From assembly GCF_026157035.1 (NCBI RefSeq), contig NZ_JANJZA010000001.1:413001-477000 (forward strand): a DNA stretch of 64,000 nt, in the 5' to 3' direction. The notes below the pieces were generated by a model that made no database searches, was not told the DNA's origin, and saw only the letters and a program-made list of their open reading frames with translations. Below, one piece after another: positions 34,814-46,333 of this stretch (the stretch's first letter is position 1; every line of letters starts with the position of its first letter). A program made the translations under genes and the position numbers. The stretch comes from Sphingomicrobium nitratireducens (GTDB taxonomy: Bacteria; Pseudomonadota; Alphaproteobacteria; Sphingomonadales; Sphingomonadaceae).

Positions 34814-37416
34814 CCCGCGTCCTCGTCGGCAAGTTTCTTGAGGCGGTAGAGCGCGTCGAGCGCCTCGCGCGGGCTCATCGCGTCGGGGTCGAGGTCGGCG
34901 AGGGCTTCAGCGAGCGGCGAGGGGCCGGGCTCGGCCTCGGGGGCGGCGGCGAACAGTGGCAGGCTGTCGAGGCCCGCAGCGATGCCGCCGGTCGCCTCGC
35001 GGCCTTCCTCGAGCTTGGCGAGGACCGCGCGGGCGCGCTTCAACAACTTGGGCGGAAGGCCCGCGAGCTTGGCCACCGCGATGCCGTAGCTGCGGTCGGC
35101 GGGGCCGTCGGCGACTTCGTGGAGGAGCACCAGTTCGCCCTTGTATTCGCGCGCGCGGACATGGTGCAGCGAGAGCGCGTCGAGCCGGTCGGCCAGGCGG
35201 GTGAGTTCGTGATAGTGGGTCGCGAACAGCGTTCGCGCCTTGATGTCGTCATGCATCGCCTCGACCACGCCCCACGCGATGGCGAGCCCGTCATAGGTCG
35301 AGGTGCCGCGCCCGATCTCGTCGAGGATAACGAGGCTGTCCTTCGTGGCCTGGGCGAGGATGGCGGCCGTCTCGACCATTTCGACCATGAAGGTCGAGCG
35401 GCCGCGCGCGAGATTGTCGGACGCGCCGACGCGGCTGAACAGGCGGTCGACGACGCCGATGCGCGCCGAGGATGCCGGGACATAGCTGCCGGACTGGGCG
35501 AGCAGGCAGACGAGCGCGACCTGGCGCAGGAAGGTCGACTTGCCGCCCATGTTGGGGCCGGTGATCAGCCACAGCCGGTCGGGCGGGCCGAGCGCGCAAT
35601 CGTTGGCGACGAAGCGGTCGCCCTCGGCCTCGAGCGCGGCTTCGACCACCGGGTGACGCCCGCCCTCGATCTCGAGACAGGGCTGGTCGAGCAGATGGGG
35701 CAGCGTCCAGCCGCCCTCGATGGCGCGCGCGGCCAGCGCGGCGGCGACATCGATGCGCGCGACGGCCTCGGCGGTGACGGCGAGGCGGGCGGCGTCGGCG
35801 ACGGCGCGGTCGGTGAGGTCGGCGAGATGCTTGTGCTCGCGCGCGAGGGCCTCGGCCCCGGCTTCGGTGAGCGCGCGAGCCTCCTCGTGAAGGTCGGGCG
35901 AGTTGAATCGCACCGCGTTGGCCATGGTCTGGCGGTGGGTGAAGCCCGAGCCTTCGTCCATCAGCTTGGGCGCATGCTTGGCGGGCACCTCGATATGGTA
36001 GCCGAGGACGTTGTTGTGGCGGATCTTAAGCGCCGAGATGCCGGTTGCCTCGCGATACTTGGACTCGAGTGCGGCGATCGCCTTGCGCCCGCCCGCGGCG
36101 GTCTCGCGCAACCGGTCGAGCTCGGGATCGAAGCCCGGCGCGATGGCGCCGCCCTTGGCCGCGTCGATCGGCGGGGTGGCGACGAGCGCGCTGGCGAACA
36201 GGTCGATCAGCTCGTCGTGGCCGCGGCAGTCGGGCAGCAGGCTGGCGAGAAGGTCGGGCGCGGGGTCGGCACCGTCCAGCTCAGTGGCCAGATTACGCGC
36301 GGCATCGAGGCCGTCGCGCAGCAGGCCGAGATCGCGTGGATTGCCGCGCCCCGCGACCAGGCGGGCGAGCGCGCGGGCGATGTCGGGCATCGCCTTGAGG
36401 CGTCGGCGCACGTCTTCGCGGGTGAGCTGGTCTTCGGCAAAGTGCTGGACCAGCGCGAGGCGGCGCTCGATGGCGGCGCGGTCGGTGAGCGGGGCGGCAA
36501 CGTCCTCGGCAAGACGGCGCTTGCCCCCCGCCGACACGCAGCGGTCGAGATTGTGAAGCAGGCTGCCCTTGTACCCGCCCTGTGCTGAGCGGGTGATCTC
36601 GAGGCTGTCGCGGGTGGCGGGGTCGATCGCCATGCGGCGCGCCCGCTCGATCCGGCGCGGGGCGGCGAGGAAGCTCGCGGCCTCCTTCTGGGTCGCGTCG
36701 AGATAGGCGAGGAGGCCGCCGGCCGCGGCGAGTTCGGCGCGGGTAGGCGAGCCGAACCCGTCCATGCTCCTGATCCCGAAGCGGGCCTTCAATGCGGCCT
36801 CGCCCCTGGCGCTGTCGAACCCGTCATGGCCCCAGCGCGCTTCGATGCCCGCGACAGGCTCGGCGGCGATGGTCTCGGCGGGATCGAGGCGGGCGAGTTC
36901 GGCGCGCAGGTCGCCGGGTGCACAGGCAATCAGTTCGAAGCGGCCGGTCGAGATGTCGCACGCGGCGATCGCATAGTCGCCGCCCGCCTTGCCGATCGCG
37001 GCGAGCCAGTTGGCGCTGCCCGATTCGAGCAGGCTCTCCTCGGTCAGCGTGCCCGGTGTGACGAGCCGGATGATGGCGCGCCTGACCAGCGCCTTGGAGC
37101 CGTCGCGTGCCTTGGCTTCGGCGGGAGTCTCGACCTGTTCGGCGATGGCGACGCGGTGGCCGGCGCGGATCAGTTTGGCGAGATAGGTCTCGGCGGCATG
37201 CACCGGCACGCCGCACATCGGCACGTCCTCGCCTTTCTCCTTGCCGCGCTTGGTCAGCGCGATGTCGAGGCAGGCAGACGCGACCTCGGCATCCTCGAAG
37301 AACAGTTCGAAGAAATCGCCCATGCGGTAGAAGAGGAGCGCGTCGCCCGCTTCCTCCTTCAAGCCGAAATATTGCGCCATCATCGGCGTCATCTTGCTGG
37401 TGTCGTCACGTGCCAT
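34810..37416 (-). CDS. mutS: DNA mismatch repair protein MutS
   Basis: 868 aa from MARDDTSKMTPMMAQYF. The mismatch-recognition segment is YRMGDFFELFFEDA, with a Phe where many MutS have Tyr in the F-x-E reader region. ATPase motifs: Walker A ITGPNMGGKSTFLRQ, signature RGTSTYDGLAIAWGV and THYHELTRLAD. MutS recognises mismatches and recruits MutL. The start is set by homology; upstream in-frame Mets (37479, 37455) are less likely. It is first in an operon with glnD. Confidence 0.97.
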   Translation of the reverse strand: MARDDTSKMTPMMAQYFGLKEEAGDALLFYRMGDFFELFFEDAEVASACLDIALTKRGKEKGEDVPMCGVPVHAAETYLAKLIRAGHRVAIAEQVETPAEAKARDGSKALVRRAIIRLVTPGTLTEESLLESGSANWLAAIGKAGGDYAIAACDISTGRFELIACAPGDLRAELARLDPAETIAAEPVAGIEARWGHDGFDSARGEAALKARFGIRSMDGFGSPTRAELAAAGGLLAYLDATQKEAASFLAAPRRIERARRMAIDPATRDSLEITRSAQGGYKGSLLHNLDRCVSAGGKRRLAEDVAAPLTDRAAIERRLALVQHFAEDQLTREDVRRRLKAMPDIARALARLVAGRGNPRDLGLLRDGLDAARNLATELDGADPAPDLLASLLPDCRGHDELIDLFASALVATPPIDAAKGGAIAPGFDPELDRLRETAAGGRKAIAALESKYREATGISALKIRHNNVLGYHIEVPAKHAPKLMDEGSGFTHRQTMANAVRFNSPDLHEEARALTEAGAEALAREHKHLADLTDRAVADAARLAVTAEAVARIDVAAALAARAIEGGWTLPHLLDQPCLEIEGGRHPVVEAALEAEGDRFVANDCALGPPDRLWLITGPNMGGKSTFLRQVALVCLLAQSGSYVPASSARIGVVDRLFSRVGASDNLARGRSTFMVEMVETAAILAQATKDSLVILDEIGRGTSTYDGLAIAWGVVEAMHDDIKARTLFATHYHELTRLADRLDALSLHHVRAREYKGELVLLHEVADGPADRSYGIAVAKLAGLPPKLLKRARAVLAKLEEGREATGGIAAGLDSLPLFAAAPEAEPGPSPLAEALADLDPDAMSPREALDALYRLKKLADEDAG

Positions 37417-37510
37417 TTGCGCCCGACGGTAGCCCCTTCGTCGAGCCGATGCCATGGGGGCATGGCGTTCGGTCCGCAACTTTGTTAGCGCTTAGGCCGG
37501 AGAGGGCTTG

Positions 37511-38416
37511 ATGGATCACGACATCCCATTGGTGTTGGCGATCGCCATCCCGGTCGTCCTGCTGGTCGCGCCGGTCCTCCTGCTCGCGTTCGGGATCCGC
37601 GCGCAGCAGGGGCGGCGCGGAGCGCACGCGCCGCGGGTGAGCGCACGGCGGGTGCTCAAGTCGACGTTCGCCTTCGCGATCGCGTTCAACCTCGTCTTCC
37701 TGGTGCAGGAACTGGGGCTGGTCGTACCCAAGGCGTTCGTGCCGGGGCTCGACCCCGTCCTCTTCCACAACAACCACAATTATACGCCCGCCGACCCGGT
37801 CGCCGACCTGATGCAGGGCGGGGGCGTCGCCGCGTTGCTCGTTCTCGGCGTCGTCGCCATGCTTGTGCTGCAGCGCGATCCGCCGCGTCATGCGGGTGCG
37901 CGCCTGCTGCTGTCGTGGGTGACCTTCTGGGCGTGGATCATGGCGCTGATCCAGCTGCCTTCAGGAGTGCTCGATCCCGGCAACGACATCGCAAGGGCCT
38001 TTGCCTACCTTAAATTGTCGCCGTTCGTGCAGACGCTGATCGGGCTGGTCGGATTGCTAGCCATTCCCGTCGTGATGCGCGCAATCGTGCCCGACTTCCT
38101 CGCGGTCGGACCGCAGCCGGTCAATCGGCCTACGCGGCGCATGGTGCGGGTGGTGCTGTTGCCTGCGTTTCTGGGTCTTCCACTGATCGCCCTGTTCCGC
38201 CTGCCGGGCGAGCTCGATCGGGTGATCGTCAACCCGGCCATCATGGCGGCGTGCGGGATGTTGTGGATGATTGCGCTGGGCTGGATGATGCGCGCCGACG
38301 AGCGCGCGGTCGCCCCGGCGCGCAATTTCAACCCGCTGCCCTTGAAATGGCTGGTCGCCACGGGCGTGCTGCTGGCCGGATTCCAGCTGATCCTGCGCCC
38401 CGGCATCCCTTTCTGA
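37511..38416 (+). CDS. Multi-pass membrane protein, unknown
   Basis: 301 aa with about seven hydrophobic helices (LVLAIAIPVVLLVAPVLLLA; FAIAFNLVFLVQELGL; VAALLVLGVVAMLVLQ; LLLSWVTFWAWIMALIQL; LIGLVGLLAIPVVM; VVLLPAFLGLPLIALF; MLWMIALGWMMRA). A His/Asn-rich loop (LFHNNHNYTPADP) lies between helices 2 and 3. The family is not recognised. GGAGAGGGC precedes the ATG. It is divergent from mutS and 66 bases ahead of maeB. Confidence 0.75.
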   Translation: MDHDIPLVLAIAIPVVLLVAPVLLLAFGIRAQQGRRGAHAPRVSARRVLKSTFAFAIAFNLVFLVQELGLVVPKAFVPGLDPVLFHNNHNYTPADPVADLMQGGGVAALLVLGVVAMLVLQRDPPRHAGARLLLSWVTFWAWIMALIQLPSGVLDPGNDIARAFAYLKLSPFVQTLIGLVGLLAIPVVMRAIVPDFLAVGPQPVNRPTRRMVRVVLLPAFLGLPLIALFRLPGELDRVIVNPAIMAACGMLWMIALGWMMRADERAVAPARNFNPLPLKWLVATGVLLAGFQLILRPGIPF

Positions 38417-38482
38417 ACCCCGATTTTTGCGTGACTCGGCCAAGTCCGATCCCCTATTGGCCCGCCTCGAGAGGATGCAGTC

Positions 38483-40798
<2,316 letters not shown>

Positions 40799-40801
40799 AG
40801 G

Positions 40802-42916
40802 CTAGATCCGTTCGGCCTGGCTGATCGCATCGCTAGCGCGCAGCGCGGCGATGATGGCGTGAAGATGCGCCAGGTCGTGCAGTTCGGTGTCGACGTGGAA
40901 GGTCTGGAAGCTGCCGTCGCGGTGGACCAGCTTCAGGTTGACGATGTTGGCATCCTTGGCGCCGAAGATGCCCGCCATCTTGCCGAGCGCGCCCGGCACG
41001 TCGCGCAGGATCAGCGCGAGCCGCGCGGTGCCGCCGTCCGATCCGTCACCCCAGGCGAGGTCGAGCCAGTCGCTGTCGACCCCGCTGGCAAGCTGGTCGC
41101 AGCCGATCACGTGCACCTCGATGCCCTCGTCCTCGCGGCGCAGGCCGACGATGCGGTCGCCCGGGATCGGGTGGCAGCAATCGGCGAGGTTGTAGGCCAC
41201 CCCCGCGGTCAGGCCCTTGATCGAAATCGCGCTGCGCTGGGCGGAGGGGCGCTTGGGCCCCTTGGCGGCGCCCTTCTTCTTGGAGCGGTCGGCGGTGGAG
41301 CCCGGGACGATCGCCTCCATCACGGCCTCGTCGGACAGGCGTTTTCGCGCGATCGCGATCATCAGCGCGTCCTCGTCCTCGACCTTGAGCGCCTTCAAGG
41401 CGCGCTTGACGGCGTTCTTGGGCGGCTTGCCTTCGAGCCGGTCGAGAATCTCCTCGAAGATCTTGGCCCCCAGCGCGATCGTCTCGTCGCGCTCCTTGTG
41501 GCGCACGAAGCGGCGCACCGCGGCGCGCGCCTTGCCGGTGGCGACGAAGCGCAGCCATGACGGCTGGGGATGCTGCGCCTCGGAAGCGAAGATCTCGACC
41601 TGGTCGCCATTCTCGAGGATCGTGCGCAGCGGAACGACGCGCCCGTTGACCTTGGCGCCGACGGTCTGGTCGCCGAGATCGGTGTGCACCGCGTAGGCGA
41701 AGTCGACCGGGGTCGAGCCCTTGGGAAGCTGGATCAGCTCGCCCTTCGGCGTGAAGGCGAAGATGCGATCCTGGTACATCGCCATGCGGGTATGTTCGAG
41801 CAGCTCCTCGGGGCTGGCGGCGTGGTCGAGGATCTCGACGAGGTCTGAAATCCACGGCACCTTCACGTCGGCGGCGGGCTTGCCTTCCTTGTAGGCCCAG
41901 TGCGCGGCAAGCCCGCGTTCGGCCTGTTCGTGCATCGCTCGCGTGCGGATCTGGATCTCGATACGCATGTTCGAATCGTGGATGACTGAAGTGTGCAGCG
42001 AGCGATAGCCGTTGCGCTTGGGCGTCGAGATGAAGTCCTTGTAGCGGCCCGGCACCATCGGCCAGCGCTGGTGGATGAGGCCGAGCGCGCGGTAGCAGTC
42101 CTCGACATCCTCGACGATCACGCGGAACGCCATCACGTCGGACAGTTGTTCGAAGCTGATGTGCCGTTCGGCCATCTTCTTCCAGATCGAATAGGGATGC
42201 TTCTCGCGGCCCGTCACCTCGGCATCGAGCCCGTTGTCGGCAAGGTGGAGCTGGAGGCCGAGGCCGATGCGGTTGACGAGGTCGCCGCCCTCGTTCTTGA
42301 GCTGGTCGAGCCGCTTGACGATCGAATCGTAGGCTTCCGGCTCGATCTGGCTGAAGGCGAGCGTCTGCATCTCCTTCATCATCTCGTACATGCCGATCCG
42401 CTCGGCGAGCGGGGCATAGATGTCCATCGTCTCGCGCGCGATGCGGCGGCGCTTCTCGGGCTTTGGGATGTGGTGGATCGTCCGCATGTTGTGCAGACGG
42501 TCGGCAAGCTTGACCAGCAGCACGCGGATGTCGTCCGACAGGGCCAGGAGGAACTTGCGCAGGTTCTCGGCGGCGCGCTCGTTTTCCGACTGAGCCTCGA
42601 TCTTGGAGAGCTTGGTGACCCCGTCGACGAGGCGCGCGACGGAGGGGCCGAACAGGTTCTCGATCTGGTCATGGGTGGCGACCGTGTCCTCGATCGTGTC
42701 GTGGAGGATCGCGGTGACGATCGTCTCGTCGTCGAGCTTCAGATCGGTGAGGATGCCGGCCACCTCGATCGGGTGGCTGAAATAGGGGTCGCCCGAGGCG
42801 CGCACCTGGGCGCCGTGCGCCTTCATCGAGAAGACGTAGGCGCGGTTGAGCAGCGCCTCGTCGGCTTCGGGATCGTAGGCCCGGACCTTCTCGACAAGTT
42901 CATATTGCCTCAACAC
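40802..42916 (-). CDS. rsh: RelA/SpoT homologue, bifunctional (p)ppGpp synthetase/hydrolase
   Basis: 704 aa from GTG at 42916 (MLRQYELVEKVRAYDPEADE). Domains: HD hydrolase with ILHDTIEDT intact and RLHNMRT, synthetase with GRYKDFISTPKRNGYRSLHT, TGS (ELIQLPKGSTPVDFAYAVHT) and a C-terminal ACT domain. Both activities should be present, so this is the single Rsh of the alphaproteobacterial type setting the stringent response. The Shine-Dalgarno AGGGGG is only 1 base from the GTG and both are paired in a hairpin. A TTG one codon later is a possible alternative start. Confidence 0.95.
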   Translation of the reverse strand: MLRQYELVEKVRAYDPEADEALLNRAYVFSMKAHGAQVRASGDPYFSHPIEVAGILTDLKLDDETIVTAILHDTIEDTVATHDQIENLFGPSVARLVDGVTKLSKIEAQSENERAAENLRKFLLALSDDIRVLLVKLADRLHNMRTIHHIPKPEKRRRIARETMDIYAPLAERIGMYEMMKEMQTLAFSQIEPEAYDSIVKRLDQLKNEGGDLVNRIGLGLQLHLADNGLDAEVTGREKHPYSIWKKMAERHISFEQLSDVMAFRVIVEDVEDCYRALGLIHQRWPMVPGRYKDFISTPKRNGYRSLHTSVIHDSNMRIEIQIRTRAMHEQAERGLAAHWAYKEGKPAADVKVPWISDLVEILDHAASPEELLEHTRMAMYQDRIFAFTPKGELIQLPKGSTPVDFAYAVHTDLGDQTVGAKVNGRVVPLRTILENGDQVEIFASEAQHPQPSWLRFVATGKARAAVRRFVRHKERDETIALGAKIFEEILDRLEGKPPKNAVKRALKALKVEDEDALMIAIARKRLSDEAVMEAIVPGSTADRSKKKGAAKGPKRPSAQRSAISIKGLTAGVAYNLADCCHPIPGDRIVGLRREDEGIEVHVIGCDQLASGVDSDWLDLAWGDGSDGGTARLALILRDVPGALGKMAGIFGAKDANIVNLKLVHRDGSFQTFHVDTELHDLAHLHAIIAALRASDAISQAERI

Positions 42917-42937
42917 GCCCCCTAAATGGGGGGCGTG
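42914..42937 (-). promoter_or_regulatory. Hairpin sequestering the rsh ribosome-binding site and start codon
   Basis: On the minus strand CACGCCCCC and GGGGGCGTG form a perfect 9-bp stem with the 6-base loop CATTTA. The 3' arm contains the Shine-Dalgarno G-run and the complete GTG start codon of rsh. Such a stem would repress initiation unless opened. Confidence 0.6.
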
Positions 42938-42981
42938 GAGGTCATTGTGCAAGAGCGAAAAGCCCTCGCAGGGAAATGCGC

Positions 42982-43272
42982 CTAGCTCGCCTTGGCGTTG
43001 CAGCGGGCGAGCGCCTTGTCGTCGAACGCCTTGCCGTCGACCGCGAAGGCCTCGAGCGTGCCGACTTCCTTGGCGAGGCGCTCGCACAGGATGGCCGGGC
43101 GGCTGGCGGCCGACGAGGCGGTGCAGGTGGCGCCGACGCAGGCCCAGGCGGCACCGTTCGTGAGGATGCGGCCCTGCTGCGCGGCGGCCGGCGTGGCGGT
43201 CATCGAGGGGGCGGCGGCGAGCGCGGGGGCGGCGAAGGCGGCGGCGGCGACGAGGACGGGAACGAAGCGCAT
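42982..43272 (-). CDS. CC_3452-family secreted protein
   Basis: 96 aa from MRFVPVLVAAAAFAAPALAA, a signal peptide. The mature part has the pattern WACVGATCTAS...SRPAILCERLAKEVGTL...FAVDGK...LARCNA, with four cysteines and the Trp-Cys and terminal Cys-Asn typical of a small family found in Caulobacter and sphingomonads and known as CC_3452. The function is unknown. It is upstream of rsh on the same strand and divergent from the HxlR regulator. Confidence 0.78.
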   Translation of the reverse strand: MRFVPVLVAAAAFAAPALAAAPSMTATPAAAQQGRILTNGAAWACVGATCTASSAASRPAILCERLAKEVGTLEAFAVDGKAFDDKALARCNAKAS

Positions 43273-43311
43273 GGAAGGAACTCCCTGATAAGGTTGCATT
43301 CGGAAACTTAC

Positions 43312-43322
43312 CTATCAGATAG
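43312..43322. promoter_or_regulatory. CTATC-A-GATAG palindrome in the divergent HxlR promoter region
   Basis: A perfect 5-bp inverted repeat around one base lies 40 bases from the CC_3452 start and 78 from the HxlR start, within an AT-rich stretch. It is a candidate HxlR operator; both strands have only weak -35/-10 candidates nearby. Confidence 0.35.
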
Positions 43323-43399
43323 ATTTCAATACGCAACTATTCTTTTGTCCCGGGGGGGTCTATGGCTAACCCCCAGAGAGGGAAGGAAAGTGTCGAGTC

Positions 43400-43903
43400 T
43401 TGAGCGGTATTGAACCCGATATCGAAGCGTTCCGGGCTGCAGCGCTTCGTTGTCCCCTCCCCGAGGCGATCGAGCTGATCGGGGAGAAGTGGGCGTTCCT
43501 CATCCTGCGCGGGGCGTTGAACGGCCTCCAGCATTTCGAACAGTTCCAGGCGGGCCTCGGCATCGCCCGCAACATCCTGTCCGACCGCCTCTCGAAGATG
43601 GTCGATGGCGGGATCCTCGCGCGCGCCTCCGATCCGGCCGACGGGCGCAAGAAGATCTACTCGCTGACCGACAAGGGCGAGGCGTTGCTGCCGGTGGTGG
43701 TGGCGTTGCGCCAGTGGGGCGAGGAATGGTGCCACGGCCCGTCCGACATCCAGCTTGCCGACCAGCAGACGGGAAAACCGGTCAAGACGCTGCGGCTTCG
43801 CGCCGAGGACGGGCGCGAACTGGCCTTGTCCGATCTCATGTGGATCGACCGGCGTACGGGCGCAACGCTCCGGCGCCACCAGGCGTCGGACGCCAAGCTC
43901 TAG
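43400..43903 (+). CDS. HxlR-family winged-helix regulator
   Basis: 167 aa from a TTG start at 43400 (MSGIEPDIEAFRAAALRCPL); no ATG is available near and GGAAGGAAAG lies 10 bases upstream. The winged helix shows the HxlR pattern: CPLPEAIELIGEKWAFLILR, RNILSDRLSKMVDGGIL and YSLTDKGEALLPV. HxlR proteins sense redox or small molecules through an N-terminal Cys; one is present (LRCPL). About 50 C-terminal residues extend beyond the usual domain. It probably controls itself and the divergent CC_3452 gene. Confidence 0.85.
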   Translation: MSGIEPDIEAFRAAALRCPLPEAIELIGEKWAFLILRGALNGLQHFEQFQAGLGIARNILSDRLSKMVDGGILARASDPADGRKKIYSLTDKGEALLPVVVALRQWGEEWCHGPSDIQLADQQTGKPVKTLRLRAEDGRELALSDLMWIDRRTGATLRRHQASDAKL

Positions 43904-43907
43904 GCAC

Positions 43908-43938
43908 AAAAAAGGCGGCCCCTGCGAGCCGCCTCTTT
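43908..43938. terminator. Bidirectional terminator between the HxlR gene and rpoZ
   Basis: GGCGGC and GCCGCC form a 6-bp stem with an 8-base loop, preceded by six A and followed by TCTTT, between two convergent genes. Confidence 0.75.
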
Positions 43939-43958
43939 CGAATCGTATAGGCGAAGCC

Positions 43959-44297
43959 TTACTTGTCGGCCGCGCTCGGCGTCGGGCGCGGCGGCGCGGC
44001 TGCGGTCAGGCGCAGCGCTTCGGCGCTTTCCGACAGGCCGGCCAGTTCATCGATCTCGTCGTCGTCGTCGACCTGGACGCGCTGGAGATTGGAGATGACC
44101 GCTTCCTCGAGATGCTTGGGCTTGACCGTCGTTTCGGCGATCTCGCGCAGCGCGACGACCGGGTTCTTGTCGCGGTCGCGATCGATGGTGAGGTCGGCAC
44201 CGCCCGAGATCTGACGCGCACGCTGCGCCGCCAGAAGGACGAGGTCAAAACGATTGGAAACCTTGTCGACACAATCTTCGACAGTCACGCGCGCCAT
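43959..44297 (-). CDS. rpoZ: RNA polymerase omega subunit
   Basis: 112 aa: [20 protein letters not shown] and RARQISGGA are the omega signatures; [12 protein letters not shown] follows. The C-terminal tail (about residues 75-112) is acidic, then Ala/Pro-rich. Omega binds beta-prime and is part of the ppGpp-binding site in many proteobacteria, fitting its closeness to rsh, although the HxlR and CC_3452 genes are interposed. Confidence 0.94.
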   Translation of the reverse strand: MARVTVEDCVDKVSNRFDLVLLAAQRARQISGGADLTIDRDRDKNPVVALREIAETTVKPKHLEEAVISNLQRVQVDDDDEIDELAGLSESAEALRLTAAAPPRPTPSAADK

Positions 44298-44420
44298 GGT
44301 CGCTCCGCTTTCAGCTTCAGAAACAAGTTCTTCGAGGAACGGGCGAAATAGGGACGCGAGGGCGAAGAGTCAATCATCACGGCTTGCCAGCGCGGCCTTC
44401 GCGCCCCAAGGGTAGCGCAC

Positions 44421-45617
44421 ATGGCCGACGCACAGGAACAGCGTACCATCGAGCACGAGAACAAGGCGACCCCGGTCGAAGCGGAGGTCGAGGGCAACGC
44501 GCTGCGCCTGATCCCGGCAGGCGCGGACCGCGTCGATGCGATCGTCAAGCTGATTGATGACGCCGAGGAGAGCGTCCGCCTGCTCTTCTACCTCTTCGAG
44601 GACGACGAGGAAGGCGTTCGCGTGCGCGACGCGCTGGCGCGTGCCGCCGGGCGCGGGGTCCGGGTCCAGATGATCGTCGACGATTTCGGCTCGAACAATG
44701 CGCCCAAGGACTTCTTCGACCCGATCAACGAAGCCGGGGGCGACAGCTGCGTCTTCCATCCGCGCTTCGGGCGCCGCTATTTCATCCGCAACCACCAGAA
44801 GCTCGCCATCGCCGATACGCAGCGCGCCCTGATCGGCGGCGCGAACCTGGCGCACGACTATCTCTCGGACGGCAAGGAGACGTGCTGGCGCGACCTGTGG
44901 CTGCACATCGACGGGCCGACGGTGGCGCACGCGGCGGACTATTTCGACGCGCTCGACAAGTGGACCAAGGACAAGCGGCAGAGCACCACCGCGCTGATGA
45001 ACCTCATCTGCGAGTTCAGCCAGACGGAAGGGCGCTTGCGCTGGCTGTTCGGGGGGCCTCGGCCGCGCATCAGCCCGATGCTCGCCTCGATCGTCAAGGA
45101 TCTGTCGGCGGCGAAACGGCTCCACATGGTGGCGGCCTATTTCTCGCCTTCGAGCTCGATGCTGCGGCGGATCGGTGACATCGCGGCGCGGGGCGGCGAA
45201 GCGGCGGTGCTGACGGCGGCCAAGTCCGACAACAACGCGACCATCGCGGCGGCGCGCTACACCTACACGCGGCTGCTCCGGCGCGGCGTGAAGATGTTCG
45301 AATTCTGCAAGTGCCGGCTGCACATGAAGCTGATCGTGGTCGACGACGCGGCCTATATCGGCTCGTCGAACTTCGATTTCCGCAGCCTCTACATCAATCT
45401 CGAGCTGATGCTCCGGATCGAGGACGAGGCGTTCGCCAAGGCGATGCACGACTTCGCGCGCTGCGAGATGAACGCGAGCAACGAGATCACCTGCAAGATT
45501 CACAACGAACGCGCGACCTTGTGGCGGCGGATCAAGTGGCGGGTGTCGCGCTGGCTCGTGACGACGATGGACTACACCGTGTCGCGGCGCCTCAACTTCC
45601 CGCTCACCGGCGAATAG
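44421..45617 (+). CDS. Phospholipase-D-type cardiolipin synthase-like protein
   Basis: 398 aa without a membrane segment at the N-terminus. Two HKD motifs: NHQKLAIADTQRALIGGANL and HMKLIVVDDAAYIGSSNFD. Such proteins transfer phosphatidyl groups to make cardiolipin or act on phosphatidylserine; a nuclease role is less likely because of the cardiolipin-synthase-like layout. Its stop is 3 bases from the stop of a convergent PmtA-like gene, so two phospholipid-headgroup genes are neighbours. Confidence 0.85.
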   Translation: MADAQEQRTIEHENKATPVEAEVEGNALRLIPAGADRVDAIVKLIDDAEESVRLLFYLFEDDEEGVRVRDALARAAGRGVRVQMIVDDFGSNNAPKDFFDPINEAGGDSCVFHPRFGRRYFIRNHQKLAIADTQRALIGGANLAHDYLSDGKETCWRDLWLHIDGPTVAHAADYFDALDKWTKDKRQSTTALMNLICEFSQTEGRLRWLFGGPRPRISPMLASIVKDLSAAKRLHMVAAYFSPSSSMLRRIGDIAARGGEAAVLTAAKSDNNATIAAARYTYTRLLRRGVKMFEFCKCRLHMKLIVVDDAAYIGSSNFDFRSLYINLELMLRIEDEAFAKAMHDFARCEMNASNEITCKIHNERATLWRRIKWRVSRWLVTTMDYTVSRRLNFPLTGE

Positions 45618-45620
45618 GGA

Positions 45621-46220
45621 TCAGGCCGCGCGCACCTGGCCTTGGCGGTCGCGCCACGCCCAGAACAGCGTCGCGGGGGGGACATTGACCCATTCGAATC
45701 CCCGCTCGATCCGCTCGAAATGCGGGGCGATATAGTCGAGGACCTTGGGGCTGAACTGGTAGACGAGAAAGGCGCCCCCGTCGCGGATCACGCCCGCGGT
45801 CGCCGCGCCGATTTCCGCGCCGACCCCGTCGGGAAGGGTCGAGAAGGGCAGGCCCGAGACGACGTAGTCGGCCGCGTCGAAACCACGCTCCGCGATGATC
45901 GAGGAGACGTCGGCTGCCGACCCGTGAACCGCGTGAAAGCGCGGGTCGTCGATGGTCTGCGACAGGAAGGCGACGAAATCGGGATTGGTGTCGATCGCGA
46001 CGAGCGCGGCATCGGCGCCGAGGCGGTCGAGGATGGGCCGGGTGAAGGTGCCTACCCCGGGGCCGTATTCGACGAACAGGCGCACGTTGGCCCAGTCGAC
46101 CGGCGCGAGCATCCTGGCGATCAGCCGGTCGCTCGACGGGATCACCGAGCCGACCATGCGGGGGTGCTTCAGGAAACCGCGCAGGAAGTGCCACTTGGGC
46201 AAAGCGGGGCGCTGGGACAT
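45621..46220 (-). CDS. PmtA-like SAM-dependent phospholipid methyltransferase
   Basis: 199 aa class I methyltransferase with FVEYGPGVGTFTRPIL as motif I, ALVAIDTNPDFVAFL as acidic motif II, and VSGLPFSTLPD as motif IV. The end WVNVPPATLFWAWRD resembles PmtA, which methylates phosphatidylethanolamine toward phosphatidylcholine; rRNA adenine dimethylases share motif I but not this end. The start MSQRPALPKWHFLRGF has basic/amphipathic residues suitable for membrane binding. Confidence 0.8.
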   Translation of the reverse strand: MSQRPALPKWHFLRGFLKHPRMVGSVIPSSDRLIARMLAPVDWANVRLFVEYGPGVGTFTRPILDRLGADAALVAIDTNPDFVAFLSQTIDDPRFHAVHGSAADVSSIIAERGFDAADYVVSGLPFSTLPDGVGAEIGAATAGVIRDGGAFLVYQFSPKVLDYIAPHFERIERGFEWVNVPPATLFWAWRDRQGQVRAA

Positions 46221-46333
46221 AGGCGGCTACGCATCCTCGAAAGGTAATCGCGACGTGGTGGCAGATCGCCGCGCCTCGCACAAGCGAGGGAAAGGGCGTT
46301 GACCGCGCCTGCGCCACGCCACATCAGGCGGAC

